Origin: Thermogemmatispora tikiterensis
GTDB lineage: Bacteria > Chloroflexota > Ktedonobacteria > Ktedonobacterales > Ktedonobacteraceae
Direction of reading: 5' to 3'
Assembly (NCBI RefSeq): GCF_003268475.1
Contig: NZ_MCIF01000002.1
Location: 574,015 to 638,014, forward strand
DNA: 64,000 nucleotides
Shown here: positions 7,567-16,764 of the stretch, in pieces
Layout of the letters: every line of letters begins with the position of its first letter
How positions within the stretch are numbered: position 1 is the first letter of the stretch
Notes under the pieces: generated by a model
Told to the model about the DNA's origin: nothing
The model's database searches: none
The model's input: only the letters and a program-made list of their open reading frames with translations
Made by a program: the position numbers and the translations under genes

Positions 7567-9295
7567 GAAGCGAATCCGTGGCATAGCGGCCTCCCCCGGG
7601 ATTGCTCTCGGCCCTGTCTACCGCTATGAGCCGTCGCTGATCAAAGTCGAAGAGGAGGGGGGCCAGGATGAGGCGACAGAGCTGGCCCGTCTCGAAGCGG
7701 CCCTGGCTGCGGCCCGCCAGGAAATCCGACTCCTGGCCGAGGAGGCCGGCAGAGCTGTTGGCCCCAAAGAGGCGGCTATCTTCTCTGCTCACGAGCTGTT
7801 TTTACAAGATCCCGAGTTACTGCAGCAGGTGCAGGAGCGCATCCGTCATCAACAGGGCGCTGCCTCTGCCTGGCAAGCAGCATTTCAGCACTATATTCAA
7901 CAACTGCAAACGGTCCAGAATGAGTATTTGCAAGCCCGGGTCCTCGATCTAGAGGATGTGGCCCAGCGCGTGCTCCGTCATCTGACGGGGCAGGCCGAAG
8001 AGAGCCTTCAGCTGAGCGAGCCGGTGGTCATCGTCGCGCGTGAGCTAACCCCTTCAGCGATCGTGCGTTGCCCGCGAGAGCGCGTGCTGGCTTTCTGCAC
8101 GGCCCAGGGCGGACCGACCTCCCATGTGGCCATTCTGGCCAGAGCCTTGGGAGTGCCAGCGGTGGTTGGTTTGGGGGACAACCTGGAAGTTTTGCGTCCC
8201 GGCCAGGTAGTCATCGTAGATGGAGAGCAAGGCCTCGTCATTGCAGAGCCAGAGGCTGAGGCCCTGGTTCATTATCAGCAGCAGGCACAATGGCTTCAGC
8301 ACCAGGCCAGGCTGGCAGCGGAAACCAGGCAGCAGCCAGCCTGTACCAGAGATGGTCGATGCTATCCAGTGCGGGCCAACATCCAGGCTCCAGAGGAGGT
8401 AGCCGCTGCGCGAGCCTTTGGGGCCGAAGGTATTGGTCTCCTGCGCACCGAATTCCTTTTCCTGGATCGTCAGCAGGCGCCCAGCGAGGAGGAGCAGCGG
8501 GAGATCTATCGCGCCCTCATCGAAGCTGTCCATCCGGCGCCTGTCGTCTTCCGTACCTTTGACATCGGAGGGGACAAGCCGGCCCCTTATCTCTCCCTTC
8601 CGCGCGAAGCCAACCCGTTTCTGGGTGTACGCGGTATACGCCTGGGATTAAAGCATCGGCCACTGCTGCGCACCCAGCTGCGGGCCTTGCTCCGCGCAGG
8701 CGCGGGCCAGGAGCTGCGTGTTCTCTTTCCGATGGTGAGCAGCTATGAGGAAGTTGAGACCCTGCGTCGGCTCGTGCACGAAGTAGAAGAGGAGCTACGC
8801 CAGCAGGGGCAGGCGCTGGCTGAGCGAGTGGAGCTTGGCATCATGATCGAAGTCCCGGCTGCCGCTCTGCTGGCTGACGCTCTGGCCGAAGTCGTTGACT
8901 TCTTTAGCCTGGGCACCAACGATCTCACGCAGTATGTTCTGGCAGCCGATCGCACCAACGAGGGCACAGCCCCCCTGGCTGATCCTTTCCATCCCGCGCT
9001 CCTCCGTCTGCTCCAGCTTGCTGTTGAGGCTGCTCACCGTCACCAGCGTCGCGTGGAGATCTGCGGCGAACTGGCCAGCGAGCCGCTTGCATTGCCCCTC
9101 TTGCTGGGACTGGGTATCGATGAGCTGAGCATGGCGCCCAGAGCCATCCCTCGCTGCAAGCAAGCGATTCGTCGCTGGACCCTGCAGGAAGCTCAGCAGG
9201 TAGCTCAGCAGGCGCTCCGCCTGCGCACAGCTGCAGAGGTCCGCTCGTATCTGCACACGTGCTCCCCAGATGAAACTTCCTCTCTTGAAAGATAG
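7559..9295 (+). CDS. ptsI: PTS Enzyme I (phosphoenolpyruvate-protein phosphotransferase)
   Basis: A 578-residue protein, the normal Enzyme I length (about 570-575). The N-terminal domain carries the phosphohistidine site GGPTSHVAILARALGVPAVVG near residue 190. The C-terminal PEP-binding TIM barrel contains EGIGLLRTEFLFL, FRTFDIGGDKP and LGTNDLTQYVLAADR. It transfers phosphate from PEP to HPr in the cytoplasm. It is the last gene of the merR-EIIA-ptsH-ptsI operon. Together with HPr and the UlaABC-like proteins it makes a complete phosphorelay in one locus. Confidence 0.96.
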   Translation: MSEKRIRGIAASPGIALGPVYRYEPSLIKVEEEGGQDEATELARLEAALAAARQEIRLLAEEAGRAVGPKEAAIFSAHELFLQDPELLQQVQERIRHQQGAASAWQAAFQHYIQQLQTVQNEYLQARVLDLEDVAQRVLRHLTGQAEESLQLSEPVVIVARELTPSAIVRCPRERVLAFCTAQGGPTSHVAILARALGVPAVVGLGDNLEVLRPGQVVIVDGEQGLVIAEPEAEALVHYQQQAQWLQHQARLAAETRQQPACTRDGRCYPVRANIQAPEEVAAARAFGAEGIGLLRTEFLFLDRQQAPSEEEQREIYRALIEAVHPAPVVFRTFDIGGDKPAPYLSLPREANPFLGVRGIRLGLKHRPLLRTQLRALLRAGAGQELRVLFPMVSSYEEVETLRRLVHEVEEELRQQGQALAERVELGIMIEVPAAALLADALAEVVDFFSLGTNDLTQYVLAADRTNEGTAPLADPFHPALLRLLQLAVEAAHRHQRRVEICGELASEPLALPLLLGLGIDELSMAPRAIPRCKQAIRRWTLQEAQQVAQQALRLRTAAEVRSYLHTCSPDETSSLER

Positions 9296-9475
9296 AGATT
9301 AGAGGAAGAGGATAAGCGATAAATAGCGGCGGCAGGAAGTGCGGGAGCTACATAAGCCACACCAGCTACACCAGCATCTGCACTGGAACTGTCAGTGAGC
9401 CTCTCCTCCTCGTGAGCCTGGCCCCAGGCCAGGCGCGGGGAGGACAGCGACAGTGAGCTGCCAGAGCGCACTGTC

Positions 9476-10201
9476 CTACTCCACCTTGGGGCCAGGGGCC
9501 ACAAAGCGGTAGCCCACCCCTGGCTCGGTCAGCAAGTAGCGTGGATGGGCCGGGTCAGGCTCCAGCTTTTGACGCAGGCGATTCAGATAGACCCGCAGGT
9601 ATTCCACTTCACCGCCGTATTCTGGTCCCCAGACGCGCTGAAGCAGCCAGCGATGTGTCAGCACCTTGCCGGCCTGGGTAACCAGCTGCTCCAAGAGAGC
9701 AAACTCCGTTGGAGAAAGGCGGACCTCCTCGCCGCTGCGGCGGACGGTTCGTCTGTCCAGATCCACCTCGATCTCTCCGAAGCGTCGCGCCCCCCGTGCT
9801 GGTGGCGCAGGCGTTCCGCTCTCCCACTGGGTCCGTCGCAAAACGGCCCGCACCCGTGCCAGCAGCTCCTCGACTCCGAAGGGCTTTGTCAAATAGTCGT
9901 CGGCCCCCAAATCCAGGGCGGCCACTTTGTCTCGCTCAGCGTCGAGGGCTGTCAGCACGATAATGGGAACCGTCGACTGCTCGCGCACGCGCCGGCAGAC
10001 CTCCAGCCCGTCCATGCGCGGCATCATCAGATCAAGAATCAGCAGGTGCGGTCGCTCCCGTTCAAAGAGCGCCAGCGCTTCCAGGCCGGTACTGGCCTCC
10101 AGCACCTCGAAGCCGCGCACGCGCAGATTGCGGCTCACGAAGTCCCGCAGGGCCAGCTCATCCTCAGCAAGCAGAATGCGCCTGGTCTTGCCTGTAACCA
10201 T
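9476..10201 (-). CDS. OmpR/KdpE-type response regulator
   Basis: 241 residues. The receiver domain (about 8-120) has the acidic pair in LLAEDE, the phosphoacceptor aspartate in LLILDLMMP, and the conserved lysine in YLTKPFG. The C-terminal winged helix (about 145-235) has LSPTEFALLEQL and the ending VGYRF. The sequence is closest in feel to KdpE, but no kdp genes are near. It overlaps the 3' end of the histidine kinase gene by 38 bases, so the two form one cotranscribed system. Its target is not visible; the nearest genes are the ABC importer upstream and the PTS downstream. Confidence 0.92.
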   Translation of the reverse strand: MVTGKTRRILLAEDELALRDFVSRNLRVRGFEVLEASTGLEALALFERERPHLLILDLMMPRMDGLEVCRRVREQSTVPIIVLTALDAERDKVAALDLGADDYLTKPFGVEELLARVRAVLRRTQWESGTPAPPARGARRFGEIEVDLDRRTVRRSGEEVRLSPTEFALLEQLVTQAGKVLTHRWLLQRVWGPEYGGEVEYLRVYLNRLRQKLEPDPAHPRYLLTEPGVGYRFVAPGPKVE

Positions 10202-12929
10202 CGCCGGAGCCTCCCTCTTCTTCGACTACCTCGCGCAGCGTCGTCAATGCCGACTGCGAGGCGCACGGCAGCGAAAAGCACATCGCTGTGCCTTGCGGAC
10301 TGCTCTGGGCCCAGATGCGCCCTCCGTGGGCCTCCACAAACGCCTTGCAGATTGCCAGGCCCAGACCCGTTCCACCAGCATGCTGGCGGCGTCCACGGGA
10401 AGCCCGGTAGAAACGTTCAAAAATGTGTGGCAGCTCCTCGGGGGCGATGCCTGGTCCGTCATCAAGCACAGCAAAGATCAGAGCCTCCTCCTCGTCCGAG
10501 GAGCGCCAGGCTTTGACCTGAACCTGACGCGCCCCGTAGAGCAGAGCATTACTGATCAGATTGTGGAGTACTATCTCGATCCGTCCGCGGTCTACCAGGA
10601 CCGGTGGCAGCCCTGGCGGGATCTCCACCGTCAGCGTTGCTCTCCCTGACTTGATCCGTTCGCCAACCGCCAGCACCAGCGCGCGTGGATCGACAGGGGT
10701 GCACCTGAGCTGTAGCAGGCCAGCCTCTTGACGTGAAAGATCGAGCAGATTGCGCACAAGCTGTGTCAGGCGATCGGCCTCCTGCAGAATGGTCTGCAAA
10801 AACTGCTGCTGCTCCTCGGGAGACCAGCGCACATCTGGCTGCAGCAGCGTCGAAGCGTAGCCTTTAATCGCCGCCAGGGGGGTGCGCACCTCATGGCCCA
10901 CCGCTGCCAGCAGGGTTGTCTTAAACTCGTCCAGCTCCCGCTCGCGTGTCACATCGCGCACGAGCAGGCCCCGTCCGATCGTCTCTCCGGTCTCGCTCTG
11001 CACAGCGAAGAGTCGCAGCTGCAGCGTACGTGCCTGGCGCCCCTCACCGTTCTCGATCAGAAACGTCGCTGGCTCGGTCTGGTTCAGGGCCTGGGCACAG
11101 GCCGCGGCCTCAGCCCCTGTAGCCTGCAGAGCCTCATAGAAGGCCGCGATAGACTGTCCCTCCAGAGCTGTCCGCGGGAGACCGGCGATGCTGCATGCTG
11201 CCTGATTGGCGTAGAGAATCTGATGGTCAGTGCCCAACAGGAGCAGCCCATCCTGCATACTCTCCATGATGGCCGCCAGCCGCTGTTTCTCCTCGGTGGC
11301 TCGCCGATAGAGGCGGGCGTTCTCCTGAGCGACCTCGCGCAGTCGTTCATCGCTGCGTTCGTAGAGCACAGCGTGCTCCCAGGCGAGCGTGGCATAGTTA
11401 GCGAAGGTCGACAGCAACTGAACCTCGTGCTCCTCGAAGAGGCGCGACTCCCGTCGGTGGACCACCAGGACGACGCTGCCGACGTGATGACTGATGATGG
11501 GCAGAGCCAGAACCGCGCGGAAGCCGTCATCGTAGGCAAAGGAGGGCTGGCTGCCGTCGAGTAACTTCTGCACAGGCTGACCGCTGCGCAGGGCCAGCAC
11601 CGCCGCCGAGCTGACGCGCGCGGGCGAGAGGGAGAGCAGACGATTGTAGCGCTCGCTGTGACCGCTGCTCTGCAAGACGCGGAGCACTCCCTGCTCATCG
11701 GGCAGAAGGACCGCCACCGCCTGGACATCGACCAGGCGCTGAACCTCGTGCATGATCTCCTCGATGACGGCGCGAGGATCAAGTGAGCGAACCACGGCGT
11801 TCGAGGTCTCCAGCAAAGTATGCAGCTCGCTCAGCTTGCGCAGGCCATCGCGCTCCAGGCGGATCAGCGAGCGGGCCAGATCGCCGATCTCGTCGCGTTG
11901 ACGGGCGAGCAGGAGGGTGGCAGTCGGGATGGCATCGGCGCTGGCCGGCAAAGCCTGATGCTGACTGGCCAGTGTCTGCAGGGGACGAATGACGCGCAGG
12001 TGCAGGAGCAGCCAGAAGAACAGACCCCCCAACGTAAAAAGCAAGGCCACGAGCAAGAGCCAGAGATGGAACTGATCGACGACGGCCAGGGCCTCCTTCG
12101 CTGGTCGCTCAACCACCACCGCCCAGCCGACTTTCGGCACCGGCACAGAGCTGAACAGCCAATCCTGGCCGTCCGGCCCCGGTCCTGCGCGCGAGAGACT
12201 CTGACCCTGGAGGGCCAGCGCTACCCCTGGCAGCTCGCTAAGGGCTGTCTCCAGCAGGCGCCCGCGCTCGGAGGCGGCCACCACGACGCCATCCCCATCG
12301 ATCACCGTAATCATCAGGTGCTTGCTCTGTCTCTGCTGAGCCTGAACCACATTGACCAGCGGCAGGCTCAACTCGGCCAGAGAGAAGCTGGCGGCGATCA
12401 GGCCGCGCAGGCGTCCCTGAGAGCGCACGGCCTGAGCCACAATCACACCTGGCGTGGCCAGCCTGCTGGGAGCCAGTCCCACGATGCCCACCTCGAAGGC
12501 GGGCTGGCTGCTCTTGAGGGCCTGCTCGACGACTGTGGGCGGCGAGAATTCGGCTCCGGCGACGACATGGCCCGCGGGCCAGGCTACCAGCACCGCCCCG
12601 AAAGGGTCAAGCCAGTAGACGTGATCGACATCGCTCCGCGCATCGTGCCACGCCTGGAAGAGGCGCTCAAGTGCGGCGGGGGTCTCGCTCTGGGACTCCA
12701 CTACCAGCCGGCCCAGGCTCTGTAGCGCTTGCTCGGCTCCTAACAGTTGCAGGCTCGTCTCGCGAGCGATTTCCTCGGCCAGGGCCTGATCGGCAGCCTG
12801 GACGTCGCTGCGCAGCCGCTGCTCAACCAGGGTGTTGATCCCCACTCCGCCAAGCAGGACGACCAAGACGAAGAGCAGATAGACCGTGAGCAGACGAGTC
12901 AATAGGGAGCGATGAAGCGCAGGCCGCAT
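10164..12929 (-). CDS. Membrane sensor histidine kinase (dCache-HAMP-GAF-PAS-HisKA-HATPase)
   Basis: 921 residues. A membrane helix at about 10-32 is followed by a roughly 240-residue extracellular double-Cache-like domain, a second helix (about 285-310), HAMP, a GAF domain (about 385-530), a PAS domain (about 560-660), HisKA with VGHEVRTPLAAIKGY, and an HATPase domain with the N-box HNLISNAL, DDGPGIAP and GGTGLGLAI. The Cache region suggests direct sensing of a small external molecule; GAF and PAS add cytoplasmic inputs. A 30-residue tail follows the ATPase domain and overlaps the regulator gene. Confidence 0.92.
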   Translation of the reverse strand: MRPALHRSLLTRLLTVYLLFVLVVLLGGVGINTLVEQRLRSDVQAADQALAEEIARETSLQLLGAEQALQSLGRLVVESQSETPAALERLFQAWHDARSDVDHVYWLDPFGAVLVAWPAGHVVAGAEFSPPTVVEQALKSSQPAFEVGIVGLAPSRLATPGVIVAQAVRSQGRLRGLIAASFSLAELSLPLVNVVQAQQRQSKHLMITVIDGDGVVVAASERGRLLETALSELPGVALALQGQSLSRAGPGPDGQDWLFSSVPVPKVGWAVVVERPAKEALAVVDQFHLWLLLVALLFTLGGLFFWLLLHLRVIRPLQTLASQHQALPASADAIPTATLLLARQRDEIGDLARSLIRLERDGLRKLSELHTLLETSNAVVRSLDPRAVIEEIMHEVQRLVDVQAVAVLLPDEQGVLRVLQSSGHSERYNRLLSLSPARVSSAAVLALRSGQPVQKLLDGSQPSFAYDDGFRAVLALPIISHHVGSVVLVVHRRESRLFEEHEVQLLSTFANYATLAWEHAVLYERSDERLREVAQENARLYRRATEEKQRLAAIMESMQDGLLLLGTDHQILYANQAACSIAGLPRTALEGQSIAAFYEALQATGAEAAACAQALNQTEPATFLIENGEGRQARTLQLRLFAVQSETGETIGRGLLVRDVTRERELDEFKTTLLAAVGHEVRTPLAAIKGYASTLLQPDVRWSPEEQQQFLQTILQEADRLTQLVRNLLDLSRQEAGLLQLRCTPVDPRALVLAVGERIKSGRATLTVEIPPGLPPVLVDRGRIEIVLHNLISNALLYGARQVQVKAWRSSDEEEALIFAVLDDGPGIAPEELPHIFERFYRASRGRRQHAGGTGLGLAICKAFVEAHGGRIWAQSSPQGTAMCFSLPCASQSALTTLREVVEEEGGSGDGYRQDQAHSAC

Positions 12930-13212
12930 AAGCCTTTCTCCACAGTGAACCTGGCTGGCTTCTCTCTCTCAGGGTTCCCTGCCTCCTCCCTGGTCGGTCC
13001 CGCAGCTCTCGCGGTACGTCTCTCTGGGGCCAGGCACAGGCACCCCAGTGTTACGGCTGTCTTCCGAGCAGGGCCAAAGGCCGAGACCTGGGAGACGCTG
13101 CCCTGCTCGGTCTGCCTGGGTGCTCGAAGGAAGCAAGGGCAGCGTCAACGACATCCCATTATACTATGTCGATGCTCCTGATCCGTCTAGCGCTCAGACC
13201 GTGCTCTCCTCC

Positions 13213-14256
13213 CTAACTGGCCTTGCTGGCGAACTCATTGGTGTAGGTCGTGCTCAGATCGATCTGCTTCCCCTGCACCGAGCTATTTGACTGCTGCTCG
13301 GTACTCAGAACAAACTCCGGGCCACCGGTGGGCATCAGGCCATCGGGACTGAAGATTGCCAGCTGGTTCTGCAGCGCTGTCACGTACAGCTGCTTGTTGC
13401 CGGCGTAGTAGTCGGCGGGCATCATGTCGGCAATCTGCTCCGCCGTATGGCTGTGAATCCATTTCAGGGTCTTGACGTAGGCATTGACCAGCTTCTGCAC
13501 CACGTCCTTGTGAGCATTCACATAGTCGTTGCGCATGAAGACACAGATAAAGGGATAAGGACCACCGAGGGCGGCTTGCGTGGTCTGGGGGGTGCGCAGG
13601 TCAACCAGGACCTTGCCGATACCGCTCGCCAGAATGCGCGAAATAGTTGGCTCAGTCGTCATGCCGGCGTCGATCTTGCCCTGTTGCAGGGCAGCAATAA
13701 ACGTGTCCCCGGCCCCCACCGGAACGAAGTGGACCTGATTGGGGGCGATGCCAACCTTGTGGAGAAGGACAGTTGTCAGGGTCTGAGTTCCCGAACCCAG
13801 CTCGGTTACCCCCAGATTTTTCCCCTTGAGATCGCTGACCGAGCGGATCTGGCCAGCCTCGCGCGTGGCCACAATTTCGGCCTCGCCCGGGGCGATATCG
13901 AGCTGTACCACGCACTCCATTTGTTTGCCTGCCGCTTGCAGCTCGATGGTGTGGTTGTAGGAGCCAGAGCCTGCATCGACCTGGCCGGCCAGCACCTCGT
14001 CCTCTGCCGACTGGCCGGACGCTTCATCGATGAGAGTGACAGCCAGGCCCTCCTGGGCGAAGTAGCCCAACCGCTGGGTGAGCATATTGGGCAGATAAAT
14101 CTGCTTGCTCAGCCCCCCGACCATGATCTTGAGCTGGATCTTGCCGTTACTCACGGTTGGCCCGCTTGCACTGCTCCCACAGGCGCTGACCAGCGCGGCC
14201 AGCAGCAGGATAAGCACGGTCATGGGCTGTCGCAGCCACTGTCGCTTGACACACAT
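13213..14256 (-). CDS. ABC importer substrate-binding lipoprotein (NMT1/TauT family)
   Basis: About 347 residues from the preferred ATG at 14256, which has AAGGAAG upstream; an earlier ATG at 14295 adds 13 basic residues. An N-terminal hydrophobic segment ends in the lipobox LVSAC, so the protein is membrane-anchored outside the cell. The body has the NMT1-like pattern: LGYFAQEGLAVTL, SDLKGKNLGVTELGS, and IDAGMTTEPT. The family binds sulfonates, nitrate, pyrimidine precursors or aromatic acids; the ligand cannot be told here. It is the third gene of the ATPase-permease-binding protein operon. Confidence 0.9.
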   Translation of the reverse strand: MCVKRQWLRQPMTVLILLLAALVSACGSSASGPTVSNGKIQLKIMVGGLSKQIYLPNMLTQRLGYFAQEGLAVTLIDEASGQSAEDEVLAGQVDAGSGSYNHTIELQAAGKQMECVVQLDIAPGEAEIVATREAGQIRSVSDLKGKNLGVTELGSGTQTLTTVLLHKVGIAPNQVHFVPVGAGDTFIAALQQGKIDAGMTTEPTISRILASGIGKVLVDLRTPQTTQAALGGPYPFICVFMRNDYVNAHKDVVQKLVNAYVKTLKWIHSHTAEQIADMMPADYYAGNKQLYVTALQNQLAIFSPDGLMPTGGPEFVLSTEQQSNSSVQGKQIDLSTTYTNEFASKAS

Positions 14257-14429
14257 GGTCTTTCTCTTCCTTTCTCTTCGTGCGTTCCGTTCCATTCGTT
14301 GGGCTGTTCAGACGGCCTCCAGACGTTGCCTCTTTCGGGTTGGGGTGCTGCCGCACCTTGATTATCAGCTGACTGCTCAGGTGCGGCTCGGGTGAAGGCG
14401 TGTATTGCCCACCCAGAACTGGGGCGGTG

Positions 14430-15320
14430 TCAGAGGGTGACCTCGCTCAGGGCGCTCGGGCGCCAGCGCAGGAGACGCCGCTCCAGGGCGGTAATCACTA
14501 TCTCCGAGAGCAGGGCGACTGCGGCCAGAATCAGCATGGCCGCGAAGACCCCATTGGCATTGAAGGTGGCGCCGGCGTTCTGGATCATCAGACCGATGCC
14601 CTCGATCGAGCCGACGAACTCGCCGACCACGGCCCCCACCAGCGCAAAGCTAAAGCTTGTGTGCAGGCTGGCGATGATCCAGGTGAGCGCCGATGGCAGG
14701 ATCACCTCGCGGAAGAGCTGCCAGCGGTTGGCTCCCAGAATGCGGGCGTTGGCCAGCAGGTTCCGATCGACCTCGCGCACGCCCTGGAAGGCATTGAAGA
14801 AGACGATGAAAAAGACCAGGACGACCGCCAGGGCGACCTTCGATTGACTGCCCAGGCCCAGCCCAATGGCGAAGAGCGGCGCCAGAGTCACGCGGGGAAT
14901 AGAATTGGCGGCCTTAATATAAGGGCCGAGCAGCTCGGCGAGGAAGGCGTTGCGGCCCAGGAGGACGCCGAAGCTGATGCCGAGAACGACCCCAATCAGA
15001 AAACCAAGCAGGGCCTCCTCCAGGGTCACGGCGATCTGTACCCAGAGCGGTCCCTGGGCGGTGCCGTGGAGCACCCAGGTCACCAGCTGCTGCCAGATCC
15101 CAGATGGGCGTCCCCAAAAGAAAGGATCGATCAGGCCCAGGCGGGCCCCCAATTCCCAACCGCCGATCAGAACCACCAGCAGCAGCAAACGCAGAGCATT
15201 AATGAGCCAGCGCCGGCGTCGCCGTCGCCGAACCAGGGCCGCCAAAGCAGCGCTGTCCGTCTCCGCCGTCGGATGAGCACTGCTCTGCTGCCGCTCAAGA
15301 AGAGTGTTTGGCTCGCTCAT
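14430..15320 (-). CDS. ABC importer permease (SsuC/TauC type)
   Basis: 296 residues with a cytosolic N-terminus rich in Arg and six hydrophobic segments. The coupling-loop region reads GANRWQLFREVILPSALTWI, which fits the EAA motif of SsuC/TauC/ThiX permeases. It overlaps the ATPase gene by 26 bases, so the two are translationally coupled. The binding-protein gene follows after about 170 bases. Confidence 0.92.
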   Translation of the reverse strand: MSEPNTLLERQQSSAHPTAETDSAALAALVRRRRRRRWLINALRLLLLVVLIGGWELGARLGLIDPFFWGRPSGIWQQLVTWVLHGTAQGPLWVQIAVTLEEALLGFLIGVVLGISFGVLLGRNAFLAELLGPYIKAANSIPRVTLAPLFAIGLGLGSQSKVALAVVLVFFIVFFNAFQGVREVDRNLLANARILGANRWQLFREVILPSALTWIIASLHTSFSFALVGAVVGEFVGSIEGIGLMIQNAGATFNANGVFAAMLILAAVALLSEIVITALERRLLRWRPSALSEVTL

Positions 15321-16188
15321 AGCTGATCATCACCTCGTCGCGGAGGTCCTCCCAGATGTCGTGATAGAGCTGAACGAAGCGCGGATCAAAGCGGATCTCG
15401 GCCACGTTGCGCGGACGAGGCAGGTCGATGGTATAGATGCCCTTGACCGTCGCCGGTCCGGCAGTCAGCACGCAGACACGATCGGCGAGGGCGATCGCCT
15501 CCTCCAGATCGTGGGTCACAAAGACCACTGAGGCCGAGAGCGCGGACCACAACTGCAGTAGCTCGTTCTCCATCAGCGTGCGTGTCTGCACATCGAGAGC
15601 GCTGAATGGTTCGTCCATCAGCAGGATCTGTGGCTCATTGATGAAAGTCTGAGCGAGGGCCACACGCTTGCGCATACCGCCCGAAAGCTGATGCGGATAG
15701 CGGTCTTCGAAGCCGGCCAGACCAACGCGGGCGATCCAGGCGCGGGCACGCTCCAGAGCTTCCCGCCTGGGGACGCCACGAAAGAGGGGACCGGCGGCCA
15801 CGTTGTGCAGCACGTTCTTCCAGGGGAAGACGGCGTCGGTCTGAAAGACATAGCCGATGCGCGGGTCGTTGCCATGCACCTCTTCCCCCATGACCAGGAC
15901 GGAGCCGGCACTCGGGCTATCCAGCCCGGCGATGAGGCTCAATGTCGTGGACTTGCCGCAGCCGGTGGGGCCGATGAGCGCACAGAACTCGCCCGGGGCC
16001 ACGCTCAGACTCAGGTCGCGTAGCGCGGTATAGGTCTGCCCACGGGGAGTGAGGAAGCGCTTGGTCACCTGGCGTAGCTCAATGACCGGCGCGCTGCCCG
16101 TCGGACGCCTGTCACCGGAGGCCTCCTGGAGTGGGGAGCGTGGCATAGGGGGTGAAGCGGATGATACCTTGTTCTGTGAGTGTTGCAT
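15295..16188 (-). CDS. ABC importer ATPase (SsuB/TauB type)
   Basis: 297 residues. Walker A is GPTGCGKST, the Q-loop lies in YVFQTDAVFPWKNV, the signature is LSGGMRKRVALAQ, Walker B is ILLMDEP, and the switch histidine lies in FVTHDLEEA. The FQ-x-x-x-L-F/L-P-W pattern is typical of nitrate/sulfonate/taurine-type ATPases. The first 30 residues are a low-complexity leader before the domain. It is the first gene of the operon and follows a leader with conspicuous inverted repeats (16241-16308). Confidence 0.93.
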   Translation of the reverse strand: MQHSQNKVSSASPPMPRSPLQEASGDRRPTGSAPVIELRQVTKRFLTPRGQTYTALRDLSLSVAPGEFCALIGPTGCGKSTTLSLIAGLDSPSAGSVLVMGEEVHGNDPRIGYVFQTDAVFPWKNVLHNVAAGPLFRGVPRREALERARAWIARVGLAGFEDRYPHQLSGGMRKRVALAQTFINEPQILLMDEPFSALDVQTRTLMENELLQLWSALSASVVFVTHDLEEAIALADRVCVLTAGPATVKGIYTIDLPRPRNVAEIRFDPRFVQLYHDIWEDLRDEVMISYERAKHSS

Positions 16189-16240
16189 TGTTCGTGCTTC
16201 TTGCTGCCGAAGAAGATGCTCTCTCTGTTACGATCTTGCC

Positions 16241-16308
16241 CGGCTAGCCGACCAGCCGGCCAGTGGGACGGTCAGGCAGATGGCGAGACGACCCGACTGG
16301 CCGGCTGG
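16241..16308 (-). promoter_or_regulatory. Structured 5' leader of the NMT1-type importer operon
   Basis: CCAGCCGGCCAGT (16252-16264) is repeated as its exact reverse complement at 16296-16308 around a 31-base loop. The flanking CGGCTAGCCG (16241-16250) is itself a perfect palindrome. Both lie 53-120 bases upstream of the ATPase start and would be transcribed as RNA stems. No T-run follows. The conserved bases of the TPP (thi-box) riboswitch are not present. It could be a cis-regulatory RNA or a pair of protein sites. Confidence 0.5.
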
Positions 16309-16343
16309 CTCCGTTCTCAATGGCTCGTCTCTGAGCGGACACT

Positions 16344-16414
16344 ATGAGTTTAGCTCATGATGGATAAATAACGCATAAATGCCCCTTGGTGAGAGTTAAA
16401 CATTGCATAAATGC
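16344..16414. promoter_or_regulatory. Palindromic operator candidates upstream of the importer
   Basis: ATGAG-TTTAG-CTCAT (16344-16358) is a 5-bp-arm palindrome. Two copies of GCATAAATGC (16373-16382 and 16405-16414) are each dyads with arms GCAT/ATGC and lie 32 bases apart, close to three helical turns. This A+T-rich patch contrasts with its G+C-rich flanks and is where the promoter of the leftward operon should be. The binding protein is unknown. Confidence 0.45.
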
Positions 16415-16764
16415 TCATTGCCTTGCCAGGAAAGGCTCTCCTCAGGGCGTGGCGTGCTGCTGAGCAGCATGTCTATCAGGGGCCTGTCATCGAGAAGCAG
16501 CCTATGATCCGATAGAAGGGCCTTGATTTGTGGCGGTGCTCCTTATGGCAGGAATGCCTGAACCTTTGCGACCAATCTATTGCTTTTGCTAAGCGTTGGA
16601 AGTGGAGGGCGCATCACTCTCGGGGGCTGCGGAGAATAGCCGACGCAACCAAGCCAAGATGGGAATGAAGGGGCAGCTCGCTGACGGCGGGGCGCTTCCC
16701 TGGAGCTGACAGCGCACTCAGCAACTCGCGCTGCTCAACCGTCAGCGAGCAACGACCAGCTCTT
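16415..16764. other. Gene-free spacer
   Basis: I see no reading frame with coding character. The end next to 16764 contains TGACGG and GCTCAACCGTCAGCGAGC, forming a short imperfect stem (GCTGACGG/CCGTCAGC, 16680-16687 and 16738-16745) just beyond the stop codon of the following methyltransferase. That stem could act as its terminator. Confidence 0.35.

Noticed and set aside
11820..12725. Long plus-strand reading frame (about 300 codons)
   Set aside because: It lies antisense within the histidine kinase gene, is Gln/His-rich with no domain, and is a by-product of G+C-rich codon use.
13447..15326. Two long plus-strand frames opposite the ABC importer genes
   Set aside because: They are mirror frames of the binding protein and permease, with low-complexity composition and no ribosome site.
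16189..16340. TPP or guanidine riboswitch before the NMT1-type importer
   Set aside because: I looked for the conserved TPP and ykkC segments on the gene strand and did not find them; only unassigned stems remain.
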